A stretch of DNA of 64,000 nucleotides from Epiperipatus broadwayi (GCA_028023455.1 JAQFVV010006312.1:3619835-3683834), one strand, 5' to 3'; positions 10,901-23,839 are shown, counted from the first letter of the stretch. Notes: generated by a model from the sequence alone, not told the origin. A program made the numbers and translations.

Positions 10901-12363
10901 CAAGAGATTAGTTAACTCAAACATAGATCAGAAGCATATATTTGTGGAACAATATTACAATTTAGTGTGTTTTATTTTAATTTTATATTTATTATTCCAT
11001 GTAATAAAGTTTTATTATTATTATAAGATTACATTGTGTTTTGTGTTTTGGTGTTTCAAATATCTCCAGAATCCGTATATCCAGCACCTATATTTAAGGT
11101 AATATGAGTTATATTTTAAATTTAGTTAATTATTTTATAATGATGCTTTGTTTCCAAAATCGATTTGCAGTAGTCATTATTATATTGTTTCCATATTCGA
11201 TTCACATGGTCAATTTGACATTAATACTTTATTTTCATTATTGATTTACAATAGTCATTTAATACTGCCATATTTGAGTAATATAATTCATTTTATATAA
11301 GTCATTTTATAGACTTCAGTTTATATAGTTTATTGTTATGATTAATTTGCTTAATCTAGTTTACGGTTATTTCCGTAATTTACTTTCATAAGTAAAATTT
11401 AATTAATTATCTGAATCATGTCCATGGTTTATTTCCATAGTTTACTTCAGCAAAATAAAATTTGTTAAGGTTATCAATTAAAAATAAATTAGAAATAACA
11501 GAATAAAATGACAGGGAATAGTTAAATTAAGTTGATCAATTTAAATTTTGATTCATTGTAATGTGTTGAATGCTGGGAGCAGACATAAAATCCCTTTCCT
11601 GCTCTCAGGTGTTCAGAGTGATTCCCACTATTGAACTTTTATTAAATTTTATTTGGCAGATATGGGATCATATCCGTTGCAATATAATCATTTATATGGG
11701 CACCTCTTGATAGATCTAGACCTTGAGAAAGAGCAATTCAATTTTGATCTCAGAGCTAGTTTGGAAGTCAAGTAGCTTAGTATAACAACATTATTATACT
11801 GTACTAAATTATTCCATTATTATAAATAGGGACCATGAATTTATAGTTGATCTAAGAATATATGTGAGAGAGAAATAAGAATAAGAACTCTCTGATTAGA
11901 GAACATAACACAGACATTCCGTGTTATATAATTGTAGCTATTGAATATAGATTATGAGTTCTTTGCATTCATTACAGAGTTATCCCCAGTCAGATAGAAA
12001 TGAGAGCTGGTTACAATTTATAACTGCAATTTGGCGCCCCCGGTATACATTTGATCCTAAATATATAAATTTTAACTGATTAGCTACTTGATATAAATGA
12101 GAGTTTTATAAAGATTAAATAAGTGTGAGGTTGCTTTATTTAAAATGTTAAAGTTTGGCTGCATCACAGTAGTTGGAGTTTAGTGAAACTAAATAATGTT
12201 AAAGATGACATATACCACATGAAGCTGCCTTCTATAGAACAATTCATGTTAGAATTAGCGCCACAAACATGGGGCAACTGTTCATGTTAGAATTAGTGCC
12301 ACAAACGTGAGGCTATAGAGTGTAGCACTAGTCAAGTTTGGCAGTAACGATTAAGGTTAGAAT
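7943..12363 (+). repeat. 3' LTR of element A (about 4.42 kb)
   Basis: Direct repeat of 914-5307, starting right after the polypurine tract. It carries the same TATA box at 11821-11829 and the same PBS-like repeats near its 3' end. It is followed by a TA run, the presumed second half of the target duplication. The upstream copy of each terminal base is masked by TA-rich target DNA, so each boundary is uncertain by one to three bases. Confidence 0.85.
10280..10486 (-). CDS. Small antisense frame inside the 3' LTR
   Basis: Second copy of the 68-codon frame at 3224-3430, with an identical predicted peptide and three silent base differences (Ala GCA/GCG, Pro CCA/CCG, Phe TTC/TTT). A stop codon lies three codons before the ATG, so the frame is not part of something longer. 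Function unknown. Confidence 0.25.
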   Translation of the reverse strand: MPTQLDDLNLPSFKTNQSRSVSLLLKILVIFLIHIYLTESLSFPGNIGMSQIRKALFTPHYHTASITR

Positions 12364-12634
12364 ATATATATAAAACTCACTTTTAAATGCGATCAGCCTC
12401 ACAGTTTTACTTTAACATTTGACCTAAGGTAATTGGCTATCATTTGTTACTGCTTTAGATTGAGTAATTTATAATTGAGTAATTATAAATGGGTAACTCC
12501 AAACAATAAATATTTCCATCTAAAACATCCATTCACCTTTCTGTTGATGCTTATGAGACATTGCATGGACGATTGACATCACTCTAATTCCATTATTTTC
12601 AATGCTATGATAGACATTATAGGCTCATTAGCTA
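12364..12634. other. 3' flank of element A, no gene seen
   Basis: AT-rich single-copy-looking sequence that leads into the foldback element. About 12555-12634 resembles 61135-61200 (shared GACATCACTCTAATTC), so the repeat family of the next entry extends partly into it. Nothing coding is visible. Confidence 0.4.
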
Positions 12635-14008
12635 GGTTTTTAAAAATTCTGTAAGATGCTGCCCTCTCTTGAATTATTTTACAAGTAAAAAATCAATAAA
12701 ACTGTTGGTAAAGCTAAACAAAGAAGAAAGCTTTATGGTGATTGGCTCTCAGCTGTCAAAGACATTCTGATTGGCTATCAAGAACAAAGAAACTGCCTAA
12801 TCAAAGAAAATAAAGAAAACCGCTAAGATTTTCATTTCAAATATGATAAACAAATGTTTTAAACTATTATAAAAGTAATTTTTGAGAAATTACAAATCAT
12901 TTTCATAAAATATGTTAAAAAACAAAATTATTCTAGAAAAATATTGAAGATTTTAGCAAAAAATATATTTACTTTTCCGTAACGTAAAACTGAAAAAAAA
13001 AATTTATGTCAGCAACTCTTTTTAATTCATTACTATGTTCACTTTTAAATTTGCCAAAATTGAATATTTTATAATAAATAAATAGAAATTTATTTTTGAA
13101 AGAACTTTCATTCACTTTCATAACCTGACAAATTATTAATATACTTTTTATAAATGAATCTAAAGTGAATATGATATTAAAGGTGAATATATTTTGACAA
13201 TTGACTTTGTCTTCAGTTTGTTAGTTGGCCAATTAAAAGTTTTGATTTTTCACTCACTCACCCAATAATATAATTAGTGGTCAAAAGGTTAAAAATATTA
13301 TAAATATATAAAACAATAAAAATAATTAATAGACATTTTATTTGTATGTATATATAATCATTGTAAATCAAGACATAACCAGGAAACAACTAATTATAAT
13401 CAATAATTCAAGCTCAAACCAGAAGTTTCTGATTACATTTTGAGTTTTAAATAATTGTTGCCTGATTATATCAGCAGAAATTTTATCTAGATTATTGCAT
13501 CAAAAATGTCCATTACATTTTATTGTTTACATTTATAAGTCTATGAAAAAAAAAATTAAATTAATTATATATGTGTGTAATAATAGTAATAATATTAAGG
13601 ACAAATAAATACCAAAAACATAGACAATAATAATAATTAAGAAGTCAGATTTACTAGAGTTATTTTAACAAATTTTCAAAGAATGCTCTTTTTTGTGACA
13701 ATCCTAATTTATTAGTTAGTGAACAAATAGTAAACTTTTATAGAAAGTTTTATTTATTTGTAATGTCTACATAACTATTTATACAAGTTAGATAATAGAT
13801 TGTTTTATGTTTAAAATAATTTTATTCAGTCAGACTGGTGATTTAATGTCATTGTATGTATATTTGAAGTTTACTATTATATATTTTCAGCACTATATAT
13901 TTAATAATGGTTGTTTATGAGATTATTGAAATTATATATATATAAATTATGTTATGGTTTTCAACATTTAAAAAACATAATAATAGTTTTTAAAATACAT
14001 TTTAATAG

Positions 14009-14044
<36 letters not shown>

Positions 14045-14720
14045 TATATAAAATATATTTATATATATATGTATATATAAACCTTTTCAGTATAGAAACT
14101 CCAGTTGGGCAAATGAGTTAAAACTCTAAACATTTGATTGGTAAATTACCGAATCAGCAGTAAAAATATATTCATCTTTTAATAATGTATTCATTTTGGT
14201 TTCATTTGTAAAAAGTATATTAATAATTTGTCAGATTATGAAAGTGAATGAAAGTTTTTTCAAAAATAAACTTCTATTTATAATTATAAAAATATTCAAT
14301 ATCAGAAGACATAAAAAAAGTTTGTAAAAAATTAGAAAGTGCTGCAGACATCATTGATTTCTTTCTCAATTTTACATTGTGTAAAAGTAAATAATTTTTA
14401 CTAAAATTTTAACTATTTTTTTAAAATAATTTTATTTTCACCATATTTTATCTAAATAATTTATAATATGTCAAAAAAATAATTTAAAAATGCTCTAAAA
14501 CTTTCATTATCATTTTCAAAATCAAAACAAAGAAGTTGGAGTGGTGCAAATTATTGACAAGCACTCTCTTCTGTCCAGCATGAGCAACAACCAATCAGTG
14601 CCTAGAAAAGACTGTCTTCTTCCATTGTTAAAACTTAAATTTGAATATTATTGATTTTTTACTTGTAAAATAATTTTAGAGAGGGCAGCATTATACATTT
14701 TTTTTAAACTTTAAAATGAC
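12635..14720. mobile_element. Foldback element with about 0.55-kb inverted arms
   Basis: The left arm (12635-13195) returns in inverted orientation at 14165-14720 with an estimated 70-80% identity. Shared landmarks include GATGCTGCCCTCTC, TTTTACAAGTAAAAAATCAAT, the AGTGAATGAAAGTT segment and the TTAGAAAGT-type blocks. A third copy of the left arm occurs at 61205-61870. The middle (13196-14164) is AT-rich filler with a TA array at 14014-14042. No transposase is present, so this is a non-autonomous DNA element or the remains of one. The left arm also contains repeated GATTGGCT (CCAAT-like) motifs. Confidence 0.6.
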
Positions 14721-15026
14721 CATAAATTCACTACGGTAACATAAAACTGGTTGTTTTCAATCAACTTGAAGCTGCGTCTGTCTATGACTGGAGACTTCTA
14801 TGATAGGTTTAATAATTTTAAACAGATGTTATAGTTTAAAATTTTTTAAAATAAATGGAAATATCTATATTTTTTATTTTAGAAAAATCACTGTCAAATG
14901 ATATAGACAGTGATCAATGATAACAATAAATTGTAAACATTATTTACATTTAAAAGGGGATCTTTCTTTTAAATGTATTCTCATGATATTTATAGAGATA
15001 AAGTGCTACAGTAAATATATAAAGAT

Positions 15027-16113
15027 TTAACCTTTTTGATGAAAGTTACGGAGACGCCACGTCTTTTGAAAAATTTTTTTCTGTATGTGACGCAATGTGA
15101 TGCGTTTAATGTTTGCATGCGCCATCTCTTGGTCAATTTTGGTCGCAATTTCTTCATTTTAGACTTATTTGATAGGAAATTCATGCTTTCAATTTTAGTT
15201 CTAAAAACATCCGCATATAGCGTTATACTTTTTCAAATAAATCAATAATTTTGACAGCCGACTTGTTACACCCCTCTGTCTTTGTTCTCTGATTGGATAG
15301 TACCAAATCTTCTAGGCGTGTTTCTAAAAGACAGATTGACAAACGAGCAACACTAACAAAGACAATTCACGTTATACACATTCGTAATGATTTTGTTGTA
15401 ATAATTACATTTATTGCAATTTTTTATGTTCACAAATAATAAAATATAGTTCTCTATCAAAATATAAAGTTTGACTCGGAAAATTTTAAATATTAGAAGA
15501 AAAATACATTTGGAGAAATATCCGTAACAAAAAATAATTATTGCTACATAACGTAATCAGGAAATTCCTAAGGTGTGTTTCTAAATGAAGATTCAGACAC
15601 GACAACGAAGCTGTGTACGTTCGTAATTGAAGTAAATAATAACATCTATCATAATTTTTTACATTCATAAATAAGATTTGATGTTACTTTATGGAAATAT
15701 AAAGTTTGATTTGGAAAATTTTAAATTTTACAAGAGAAATAAGCAAACTGGAAATAAAAAGAGAATTACTCAACCGCTGTTGATCTGAATAACGGCACAA
15801 TCATTGGTTGAGTTATAATTCTTTTGTTTTACTGCTACCTATTTTTTACACATTTTTCTTATATTTTTCGACAGTTATTAACATTATTTTTATTTTTTCG
15901 TTACATTTAACCAATTTGAATCTAAAATTATTCAATTTTTAGAAGCTGAATTTAAAAAAATCTGTGTATTTTAGATTAATATTTTAACAAAAGAACTGAT
16001 TGCAAATGACACAGACCAATCACATTGTTCTCAGATTTAAGTAGAGGGCCAATAACTAAAAGAATCAGTTTAAGTAGAGGGCCAATAGCTAAAACCTTCA
16101 GTTAAAGGGTTAA
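15027..16113. mobile_element. piggyBac-like MITE (TTAA-flanked)
   Basis: A 1.09-kb unit bounded by TTAA at 15027-15030 and 16110-16113. The ends are imperfect inverted repeats, with left CCTTTTTGATGAAAGTT and the right end read inward CCCTTTAACTGAAGGTT (about 12 of 17 match). TTAA targets and C-run termini are typical of piggyBac elements. It is richer in CpG than its surroundings. There is no transposase, and the open frames on both strands near 15.0-15.2 kb overlap each other and look like chance. Internally it contains a 235-base tandem duplication and a 33-base duplication. Confidence 0.55.
15305..15770 (+). repeat. Tandem duplication of about 235 bases in the MITE
   Basis: 15305-15540 and 15550-15770 align with moderate divergence. 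Both contain GTGTTTCTAAA, a CGTTCGTAAT-type block, and ATATAAAGTTTGA followed by GGAAAATTTTAAAT. A second, short duplication (TAAGTAGAGGGCCAATA, twice) lies at about 16039-16098 beside the right end. Confidence 0.6.
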
Positions 16114-16349
16114 GGAAACAAAGTATCACATCTTTTGCTATTTTTTTATTATAATGGATTCTTCCACCAAGAGTTGAATGTTATAAATTAATAATTTTTA
16201 ATAGATGTTATAGTTGAAATATTTTTTTAAGAATGTGGAATTATCTGTTCTATTTGCATTTTAGAATATTCAGTAAGATGTTACAGACAGTGACCAATAA
16301 AAATAGTAAACGGTAATTGCTTTTTTGCATCCAAGAGGGATTATCTATG

Positions 16350-16416
16350 ATCACTATCTATATCATCTAACTGTGATTTATTTAAAATAATAGTAAACAA
16401 ATATGTTCATATTCTC

Positions 16417-16455
<39 letters not shown>

Positions 16456-17588
16456 GTGTGAACAATATTATTATCACACAATTATGATAAATAATCTATT
16501 TAAAAAGCCTATCTTTAAGAAGATAATAAAAATATAATTTCCCTATCAATCATTGATATCAAAATATGACACAATTTTAACCAATTTAAAAAATAATATA
16601 GCTCTTTCTAAATAGTAAATTATAAATTAACATCAATATTATAAATAATGATAAGTTAAAATAAAGTAATGTTCTATGGATAATAAAATATCTTTATTTT
16701 GTATTTTTAGAGATAAATAATATTTGTAAGATTTAAATGAACCTTATTTATATTGTTAGTTATTTCAAATAGCATCAACGTTATTTATGAGAACAGCATC
16801 AGAAAATATACAAAAATATATGATTTTATAGTGTTTTTGTTTTTCATTTATGTAAAATGATTTATATTGTTATACAAAGATGTACACTAAATATTGGGTT
16901 TGCTGTAGTTTGTTTTAGTTCAATGAGATTCTGATGTCATATTACACGATTGAATACAAACACATTAGAGACCATGTTTTGAATAAGTGCTTTTTTATTA
17001 TTTAATGATCTCTTTGATGGATAGCTTTTAACTTTGTCAGAGTATGTAAAAGATATACATGCATTTTATGCACCATAATGCATATAATACAAATGGATTG
17101 TCTTAATGTGGACACAGGTTTGTGATCACAAGGTATTAAATAGTAGTTGAATGTTATTATATTTTTTCATTATTAGGCTCTAAGGTCAGGTTACAAAATG
17201 TTGCTAATTTGACATAGAAAAATAGCATAGAATAATATATCTTCTATTTATTTGTACTTTCTTTTTGCTTTAAAAAAATATAGAGTGGTCAGAATTCTGT
17301 CTTGACTTTTAAAGGAAAGTCAAATATTTTGGTTCCACTGACCATAACTCAATTTTTCTACTTAGTTGTTTATTGTTTAATTGCAAAGTGGCTTTTTTTC
17401 TGTACGTGGGGAAGGATGAAGTATTTTTATCAGACAACTATTAAATGCATTATTTATTTTTCTTAATAAATGTAAAATCATTGCAAATGTCTTTCTTTTC
17501 TCTAATATACACATTATAAAACATCGTATGTGATAAGAATTATTTTCATATTTAAGAATCAGTTGAGAATATTTCATAGTATAATAAT
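16350..17588. other. AT-rich, no gene seen
   Basis: Contains a TA array at about 16421-16452. Otherwise unstructured AT-rich DNA with frequent stops on all frames. No recognised element. Confidence 0.4.
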
Positions 17589-17690
17589 TAATAATTTACT
17601 AAGGCTGTAACCTTAGAAATAAGCGTCTGAAAAATACCTTCGTATTTTTCAGACGCTTATTTCTAAGGTTACAGCCTTAGTAAATTATTA
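17589..17690. repeat. Perfect 48-bp hairpin (micro-MITE)
   Basis: 17589-17636 is the exact reverse complement of 17643-17690, separated by the six bases CCTTCG. No mismatch is visible in 48 pairs, so the structure is young or maintained. It is too short to encode anything. It could be a foldback MITE or the product of a replication template switch. A transcript across it would form a 48-bp dsRNA stem, resembling a small-RNA precursor. Confidence 0.85.
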
Positions 17691-17699
17691 CTTAATATA

Positions 17700-18460
17700 A
17701 TAATGGGCGTTTAATAAAAATTTATATTTACAACTTTAAATTATAGTATAATAATGTAGTTGTTAATCACTTGCGAATATGCATGTCTTTGTAGCACATC
17801 TAATTACAAAGTTAATTTTCAAAACTACAGGTATTGTATGGCTGCATCATTTAACTTTTCAACAGTAATTGTAATAGGGTTTAATAATATTAATAAAAAC
17901 ATTATAATGTTGATATTAATTTATAGTTTGTTTCACAGAAGTCTATTTATTATATGGTAAACAACAATATTACAGATAGCTAAAACAAACAAGTATTAGT
18001 AAAATAAAGTAATTATATGACAATCTTATTGTACAATAGCTAAATATTTAAAATTGAAAGGAATATTTGAAAATAAAAGTTATACTTAAATAGTCAAGTA
18101 ACTAATATCTCTTTATGTATATGGTTTAACATAATAGTAGTGCAATGAAACAAGAGCTAAGTGTTCCTGAATTGATTCTCAATTAAATAAAATGTTATTG
18201 TCAACTGAATGAAATTCTTGTGCTCAAACTGGGTTCTCGAATATTGCGTAATCTTTCTATTACATTATGATTATTATTATTCGTTATTAATATATACATA
18301 TACTAAGCGAAAAAATATCTGAACAAAAGAGTAAATTGATTTAAGTTAATAATTTTTGAATCACCTGTTATTATTTTAATTGAAAGAAAATATTCTAAGA
18401 ATTATTAAACACTTTTAAAAAAATTATTTTGCATAAACATTAATGGCTTTTTTTTTTTTT
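17700..18460. other. AT-rich, no gene seen
   Basis: Unstructured AT-rich sequence. The 66-codon frame at 17760-17960 has no recognisable motif and is likely chance. Confidence 0.4.
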
Positions 18461-18479
18461 TCAAATATATTTGGTGACT

Positions 18480-19330
18480 GCAACATAATCTCTTGACTTA
18501 GTCTGTATATCAAATTCTCCGCCCAAAAACAAATGCAACCGCAATAAATAACACGCAATTTTCATATATAATGCGCTCCATGATGTTATGCAGTTATAGT
18601 ATATCAAACTTGAAACCCAAGGTTTGTGAATCACGGCTTCTCTGTCACTTCCGGTGTTCACATTTCTTTTGAACTTTAGACCAATAAACTACTCGATTAT
18701 TTTATGTTGTATCGTAGGTAATAGATTATTAAAATTATTGTTTATTAATTTTGCTGTCAGGTCTAAGATTTGATTTCGGCTTTACTATTTAGAAATTAAT
18801 TGTAATATAATATAGTTTCTTACATAATGCACAACCTATAATAATAATAATGTCACACATACAGTTAAACATGTAGTGAAATATTAATTTAAATACAATA
18901 TTTTTTAAAAATAAATATTTTATGTATGTTACATGAATTTACTAATTTATAATTTATTTATAAATTTTGCCATATCAATTAATAACATCTGCATTAAAAT
19001 GTAACTTGTTTATACAAACTTCTTCCTATTATTCAAGAGTTTGTTTAAATTCGCTATTTCAGGATTATCAAAGTTTTACCGTCCAAACGACGCTTCACCA
19101 ATAACAATAACTAAAGTAATCTTGGCTTAGGGCTTGAACAAATTTACTGTTATACACTAGACTATTTCGTCATATATTTCAATAACGGAAAATGACCAAC
19201 TGAGCCGACCCATTATAGTTAACACGTTTCAACTGAGCACAATGAATCAACCTGTGTGGTCGCGCGTGCGCCTACCACCCTCTTAAGAAACTTTCATACC
19301 TGGGAGAACCCTCGGGATAGTTCCATAAGC
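18480..19330. promoter_or_regulatory. CpG-containing stretch with an ETS-type site
   Basis: Compared with neighbours this interval keeps many CpGs (GCGC, GCGTG, GGCGG, and TCGCGCGTGCGCC near 19260). On the minus strand ACCGGAAGTG (18646-18655) matches the ETS consensus common in animal promoters. A short minus-strand ATG frame starts just downstream, beginning MERIIYENC with a hydrophobic run. I propose a possible promoter or first exon region for an unseen minus-strand gene. No splice structure could be confirmed. Confidence 0.25.
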
Positions 19331-20700
19331 TCTAAAAGAAAAACAATTGGTTTCTTTTTCTTCATCTTTTAAAAGTTCGCACATAATTTGTATTGTAAAA
19401 AAATGTATTCACAATGTAATATTTAAAGCGTTAGGCTTAAAATGGAAGTGAAAAAAGTTTAATATATTAGGTAAAAAAGTTGACTTAAATATTTACTGAA
19501 CTTTTTCAACAATGTAAAAAAAAAAAATCATTTATTTAACCATTTTAAATGCTTCCATTATAAAATGGTAAATATTGTACAACAGAAATTCGAAAAAATA
19601 AAATATATGTTAATTATAATTAATAATTTTTATGATTTTTTTTACGCAAAGTAAATATTAAAATTGTACTTTTAATTAATATTTGCTAAAGTCCATTCTT
19701 TATATGCTCGAGTATATAAAAGTTTAACATGCATATATATCTAGTCGTATATAATACATCGTAATAAATTTAAAATAGTTGATTTAATTTCAAGTAATAA
19801 TTAATACTGATTTTATTTTGTTTTGTTAAAAAATAAGACTTCGTTAATAAAAAATTGTCTGCAGTAGTATATAATTGAACTTCAATATGATGATTCAATA
19901 ACGTAGAAGATATCTCAATCTAGTGTTCTGAGAAGCGTTGTAGTATCACAATAATAGTTTTCGCATTCATGATACTTTATTTTTATAATAAATATATAAT
20001 TAAGATTTCATTCAAATATTTCAAAAAGCACACAATTTATAATGATAATAATTTTGTCAATCTTTACAAAAAAACCTATAACGCTTTTTTTTTTTTTTTA
20101 CGTGATAAAATGAAAACAACTGATTTAATAAAAATTCTGAACAAAGTTGGATATTCAATATGCACCCATTATCAATTTGAAAAATAGTGTGAAAACTGAA
20201 ATTTAAGATAGTATTATTAGTGATTCTGAAATTATTAAGGTTAGATCTTACATGAAAGTTGAAGAAGCGTTAAATGTGTAAGTGGCAGACATTCTATTAG
20301 TAATATAATGCAGCATCAAAAAATGTGATTTTTTTATGATGATTTTATCAGAAATAATGTAGCAATAAATAAGACATCACATCGCTACAAAGCACTGAGA
20401 TTATATGAAGAATTTGTAAAAAACAAAAAATGCATGTTTCAGTAAACAGATACTCAAATAAACTTAAAAACAAAAATCAAATATACTTTGTACCTTCTGC
20501 ATTTCAACATTAATTTTCATTATAAAAAGAATTAAAATAATAAATAGAAAGAATGATTTTTAAACTTATTCACATACTTAAGTTCGAAAGTAGAGAAAAG
20601 TAAAATATATAATATGTAAAGTGTTATCTCTAAATTTATAAAACCAATGTCAATTTATAAAACCAATTTTATTGTTTTTTATAACTCCATTATCTCCTCC
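19330..20700. other. AT-rich, no convincing gene
   Basis: The best open segment is a plus-strand frame at 19969-20187. Its last part, DKMKTTDLIKILNKVGYSI, looks protein-like, but the first part is low complexity and no family is recognised. I treat it as unproven. Confidence 0.3.
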
Positions 20701-20714
20701 TCCTCTTTTTTCTA

Positions 20715-22930
20715 CTTTATGTTTCAAAGGTAAACTTTATTGAGGCTCAAAAAGGGTTACCTAAGTTACATGTAAAAACATGAGGTCTTAGATACAAGTT
20801 GATACATGATATTACATATGCAGTAAGAGTTTACAATCCGGTTTACACTAATTGAAAAGATAAAGATTATTACATAGCAAGATACATTTGTCAAAATTTG
20901 GTTCACATAAAATTTTTTTAATATGATATAAAAAAAAATACATGGAAACACTTAATAATATGAATGATAACATGTATGGGGAGGGGGGTTGAAGTTAGTG
21001 TTAAATTGGGATATTGTTGAATATAAGTTGGGTTTATTTGATCAAGAGCATTACAGTTTTCATGGCTTTGTCTTGGTGTTCATTTGTTACAAAAATTGCA
21101 TGTGAAAACATGAATTCTCAGATACAATTTGATAGATGAGATTGCATATGCAATGCTATAATAGTATTTGATGCATCAGTATGGTTGGGTAAAAAGATGC
21201 TTGGGGGTAGTATTTGTACAGAATATCAGCTATGGTATTCTTGTTATTCTGTGCTGTCTATAGATTCTGAGTATTTCAATGTTTGGTTAGTAAGTATGGG
21301 TTAATGGTTCTGTGGAAGAGATCTGTCAGGATAGACTTTTGATGGAGAGCTTCTGTTTTGATTCTCTCAGTATGTCATTTATTTTTGGCTGTCTGGGTGA
21401 TCCTTTGGCTTTGTTAACATTGATTCTATGGATGGAATACATGAACGACTGGTGGATGGCTTTAATAGAGTCTGTGAGGAGGTCCCATGTCCATCTGGGT
21501 GTAATATTTGAGTATAAGATTGGCCATGGTATCTTTGTTATGCTATTATGTCTGTGAGTATTGAGTATACCTGTGTTTGGTTGGTAGGCATGAGTCAATT
21601 GTTTTACTGTGTCAAAGATTTATTTTTATGAAATCTACTGTTGAGAGGCTCATCATTATGTCTAAAGTAGCAACACTTTCTGCTTTGACCATCTTTGGTT
21701 GTCATTTCTTTTGTTTATATGGTTTCCTTATTTTCATGGTATAGATTGATGTTTTATTCATGGATACATGTTTGTGGTTTGTTTCTATGTGCTAATTCTT
21801 GTTCAAAATTGGCTGTACCAATTGAGGTGTGTATTGTGTTAGGTAAATTGTATGCCTGATGTGGAGCCATCTTATTAGAGTCTACAACAATAGCATCAGC
21901 ATTGATTGTCTTAAGAGAATGTATGGGTATTCCACTGGGTGGTTGGACTCAGAATAATTGGGACTGAGATGATAGTTGGTCTTATTCAGTGTGACTGGAT
22001 CTATAGTGATTGAATGAGTATTATTTTCTTGATGGCTTGTGTAGGTTTGATTTATGGATAGTTGTTCATATCATATTTCATTGGTTTGAAGGGTATTGCA
22101 AGGCAGTTGTGCTCACCAGCATAAATAACATTGCAGCTTTAAGTCTCTTATATGAAGACAGGGCATGACCTAATCTAAAATTTGCATTAGAATGATGACA
22201 GGATCAAATTGACTGTGTAGTTTTAATTTGTACTCATGGCTGTTAGAATAAAGTGGTATGGATGCATCTGCTGGATATATAGCTTGAAATGCCAAATGAT
22301 TCCATTATTGCTTGAAAATGTTGACTGTTATAACCAAGAAATATATTTTTTAAGTATCTCTATTATACAGCTTTGGCAATCTTAGTCTACATTTTCCCAA
22401 AGTTTTGGTACCTGTTTGAAACTTCCTGCTTTGCAGTGGATTGAAAAATTCAGTTATAAGATATCTTGTAGTGGGGTATTCCATGATGTACTGAATAGTT
22501 TCCTGTAGCTCATGTAGAGTAAAAGCATCATATAAAAGATGTCTGGAAAGTTTATATAAAGATATCCTAGAATGTCTAAGAATAGGGAGAAAATATTTTG
22601 AATGATGTAAATAAGCTCCTCAGAATACTATTGTTAAATTGTTCATTAATTATTTTTAGTTCATTATTATTCCAGTTCATAGGGATGGGGTCTTGATTTT
22701 AATGTATTCTTAGGTCTAGTTGCTTAATGTAATTTTCATTGTTTTTGTGAACTGAAAGAGGGTGTTTTGATGTTGAATTCAATTGCTTTAACTTTGCAAT
22801 TTGTGATGTTCAAGTTGTTTTTAGTAGAATTTCCATTGTTTTTATTGTGGTTTAAAGCAATGAATGCTGCAGAGATTGTGCTGGCATTAATTACATTATT
22901 GACTAACTGGTTGATCATCATATTCTTTGT
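20715..22930 (-). repeat. Minus-strand repeat region with a 3'-end-like terminus
   Basis: Read on the minus strand, the region ends near 20725 in CCTCAATAAAGTTTACC, a poly(A)-signal-like terminus. A related terminus, GGATTAATAAAGATTG, occurs at 23855-23875. Inside are diverged modules of roughly 300 bases: 20755-20825 resembles 21085-21155, and 21190-21310 resembles 21487-21610. Several minus-strand stretches are open for 60-90 codons but shift frame often, and both strands are open at 21.3-21.6 kb. It may be a decayed retroelement, but I recognise no domain. Confidence 0.35.
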
Positions 22931-23180
22931 TCTGAATCTGTGAAAAATTATCCATTTATTAAGAATATCTCTTATAAATTTAAAGTTATCACAGACAAAT
23001 GTTTTAAGGTTGTTGAATTTTTTTTTGTTATGACAATATATATTTTTTTTTAGGTAAAGTGTGTAGATTATTTACTATTTTATAGGAGCCAAACCCAAAA
23101 GCTTGTAGAATGTTGTACGGGCAATACTAAATTTTTCTGCATCATCACCATTATTATTAGTAGTAGTAATAGTAGTAGGA

Positions 23181-23375
<195 letters not shown>

Positions 23376-23727
23376 TTAATGAACACTAGTTATTTGATTT
23401 TTAAAAAGCATTTATGGCACTGGTTATATTATGCTAAGCATTAGTTTTATTTTATTTTATTTTGTTTTATTTTATTTATATATATATATATATATATATT
23501 GTTTATATTGTATGTTATGTTATAATTATTTACTACTGTGATTGAATTGCCAAATGCAATATCTGTGTGATTTTAATATTTTATGTTATATATATATATA
23601 TTGTATTTTATTAGTGTTTTTAGTTGTTACATTTAAATTCCTCACACAAGATTTTTCTTGTATGGAATTTTATCTCACTGTATTATACATTTATTGTTTG
23701 CTTCATAATGAATAAATAAATAAATAA

Positions 23728-23838
<111 letters not shown>

Positions 23839-23839
23839 G

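Larger units (their letters stand above)
914..12363 (+). mobile_element. LTR retroelement A, giant LTRs, short interior
   Basis: Two direct repeats of about 4.4 kb (914-5307 and 7943-12363), nearly identical over their whole length, flank a 2.6-kb interior. The interior begins with an 18-base match to a tRNA-Lys primer-binding site and ends in a G-rich polypurine tract. The LTR ends are imperfect inverted repeats (TATAACC at the start, GGTTAGA at the end), and both flanks are TA-rich (TATAT-type target duplication). The interior codes only for a coiled-coil protein, a small downstream frame and a 17-codon relic of an integrase tail. The element therefore looks non-autonomous, of the LARD type, and would rely on enzymes from another Ty3/gypsy-like element. 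High LTR identity implies a recent insertion. Confidence 0.85.
14795..16350. repeat. Diverged direct repeat flanking the TTAA element
   Basis: About 170 bases at 14795-14965 recur at 16175-16345, sharing ACAGATGTTATAGTT, GTCAAATGATATAGACAGTGA-like and AATAGTAAACGGTAATT-like blocks. The TTAA-flanked MITE lies between the copies. No coding function seen. Confidence 0.5.

Noticed and set aside
14990-15248. Overlapping 64- and 70-codon frames on opposite strands
   Set aside because: Both lie at the end of a TTAA-flanked MITE, overlap each other and show no motif.
21312-21598. 81- and 90-codon frames on opposite strands
   Set aside because: They mirror each other inside a diverged repeat. No domain is visible, and neither frame continues into neighbouring repeat modules.
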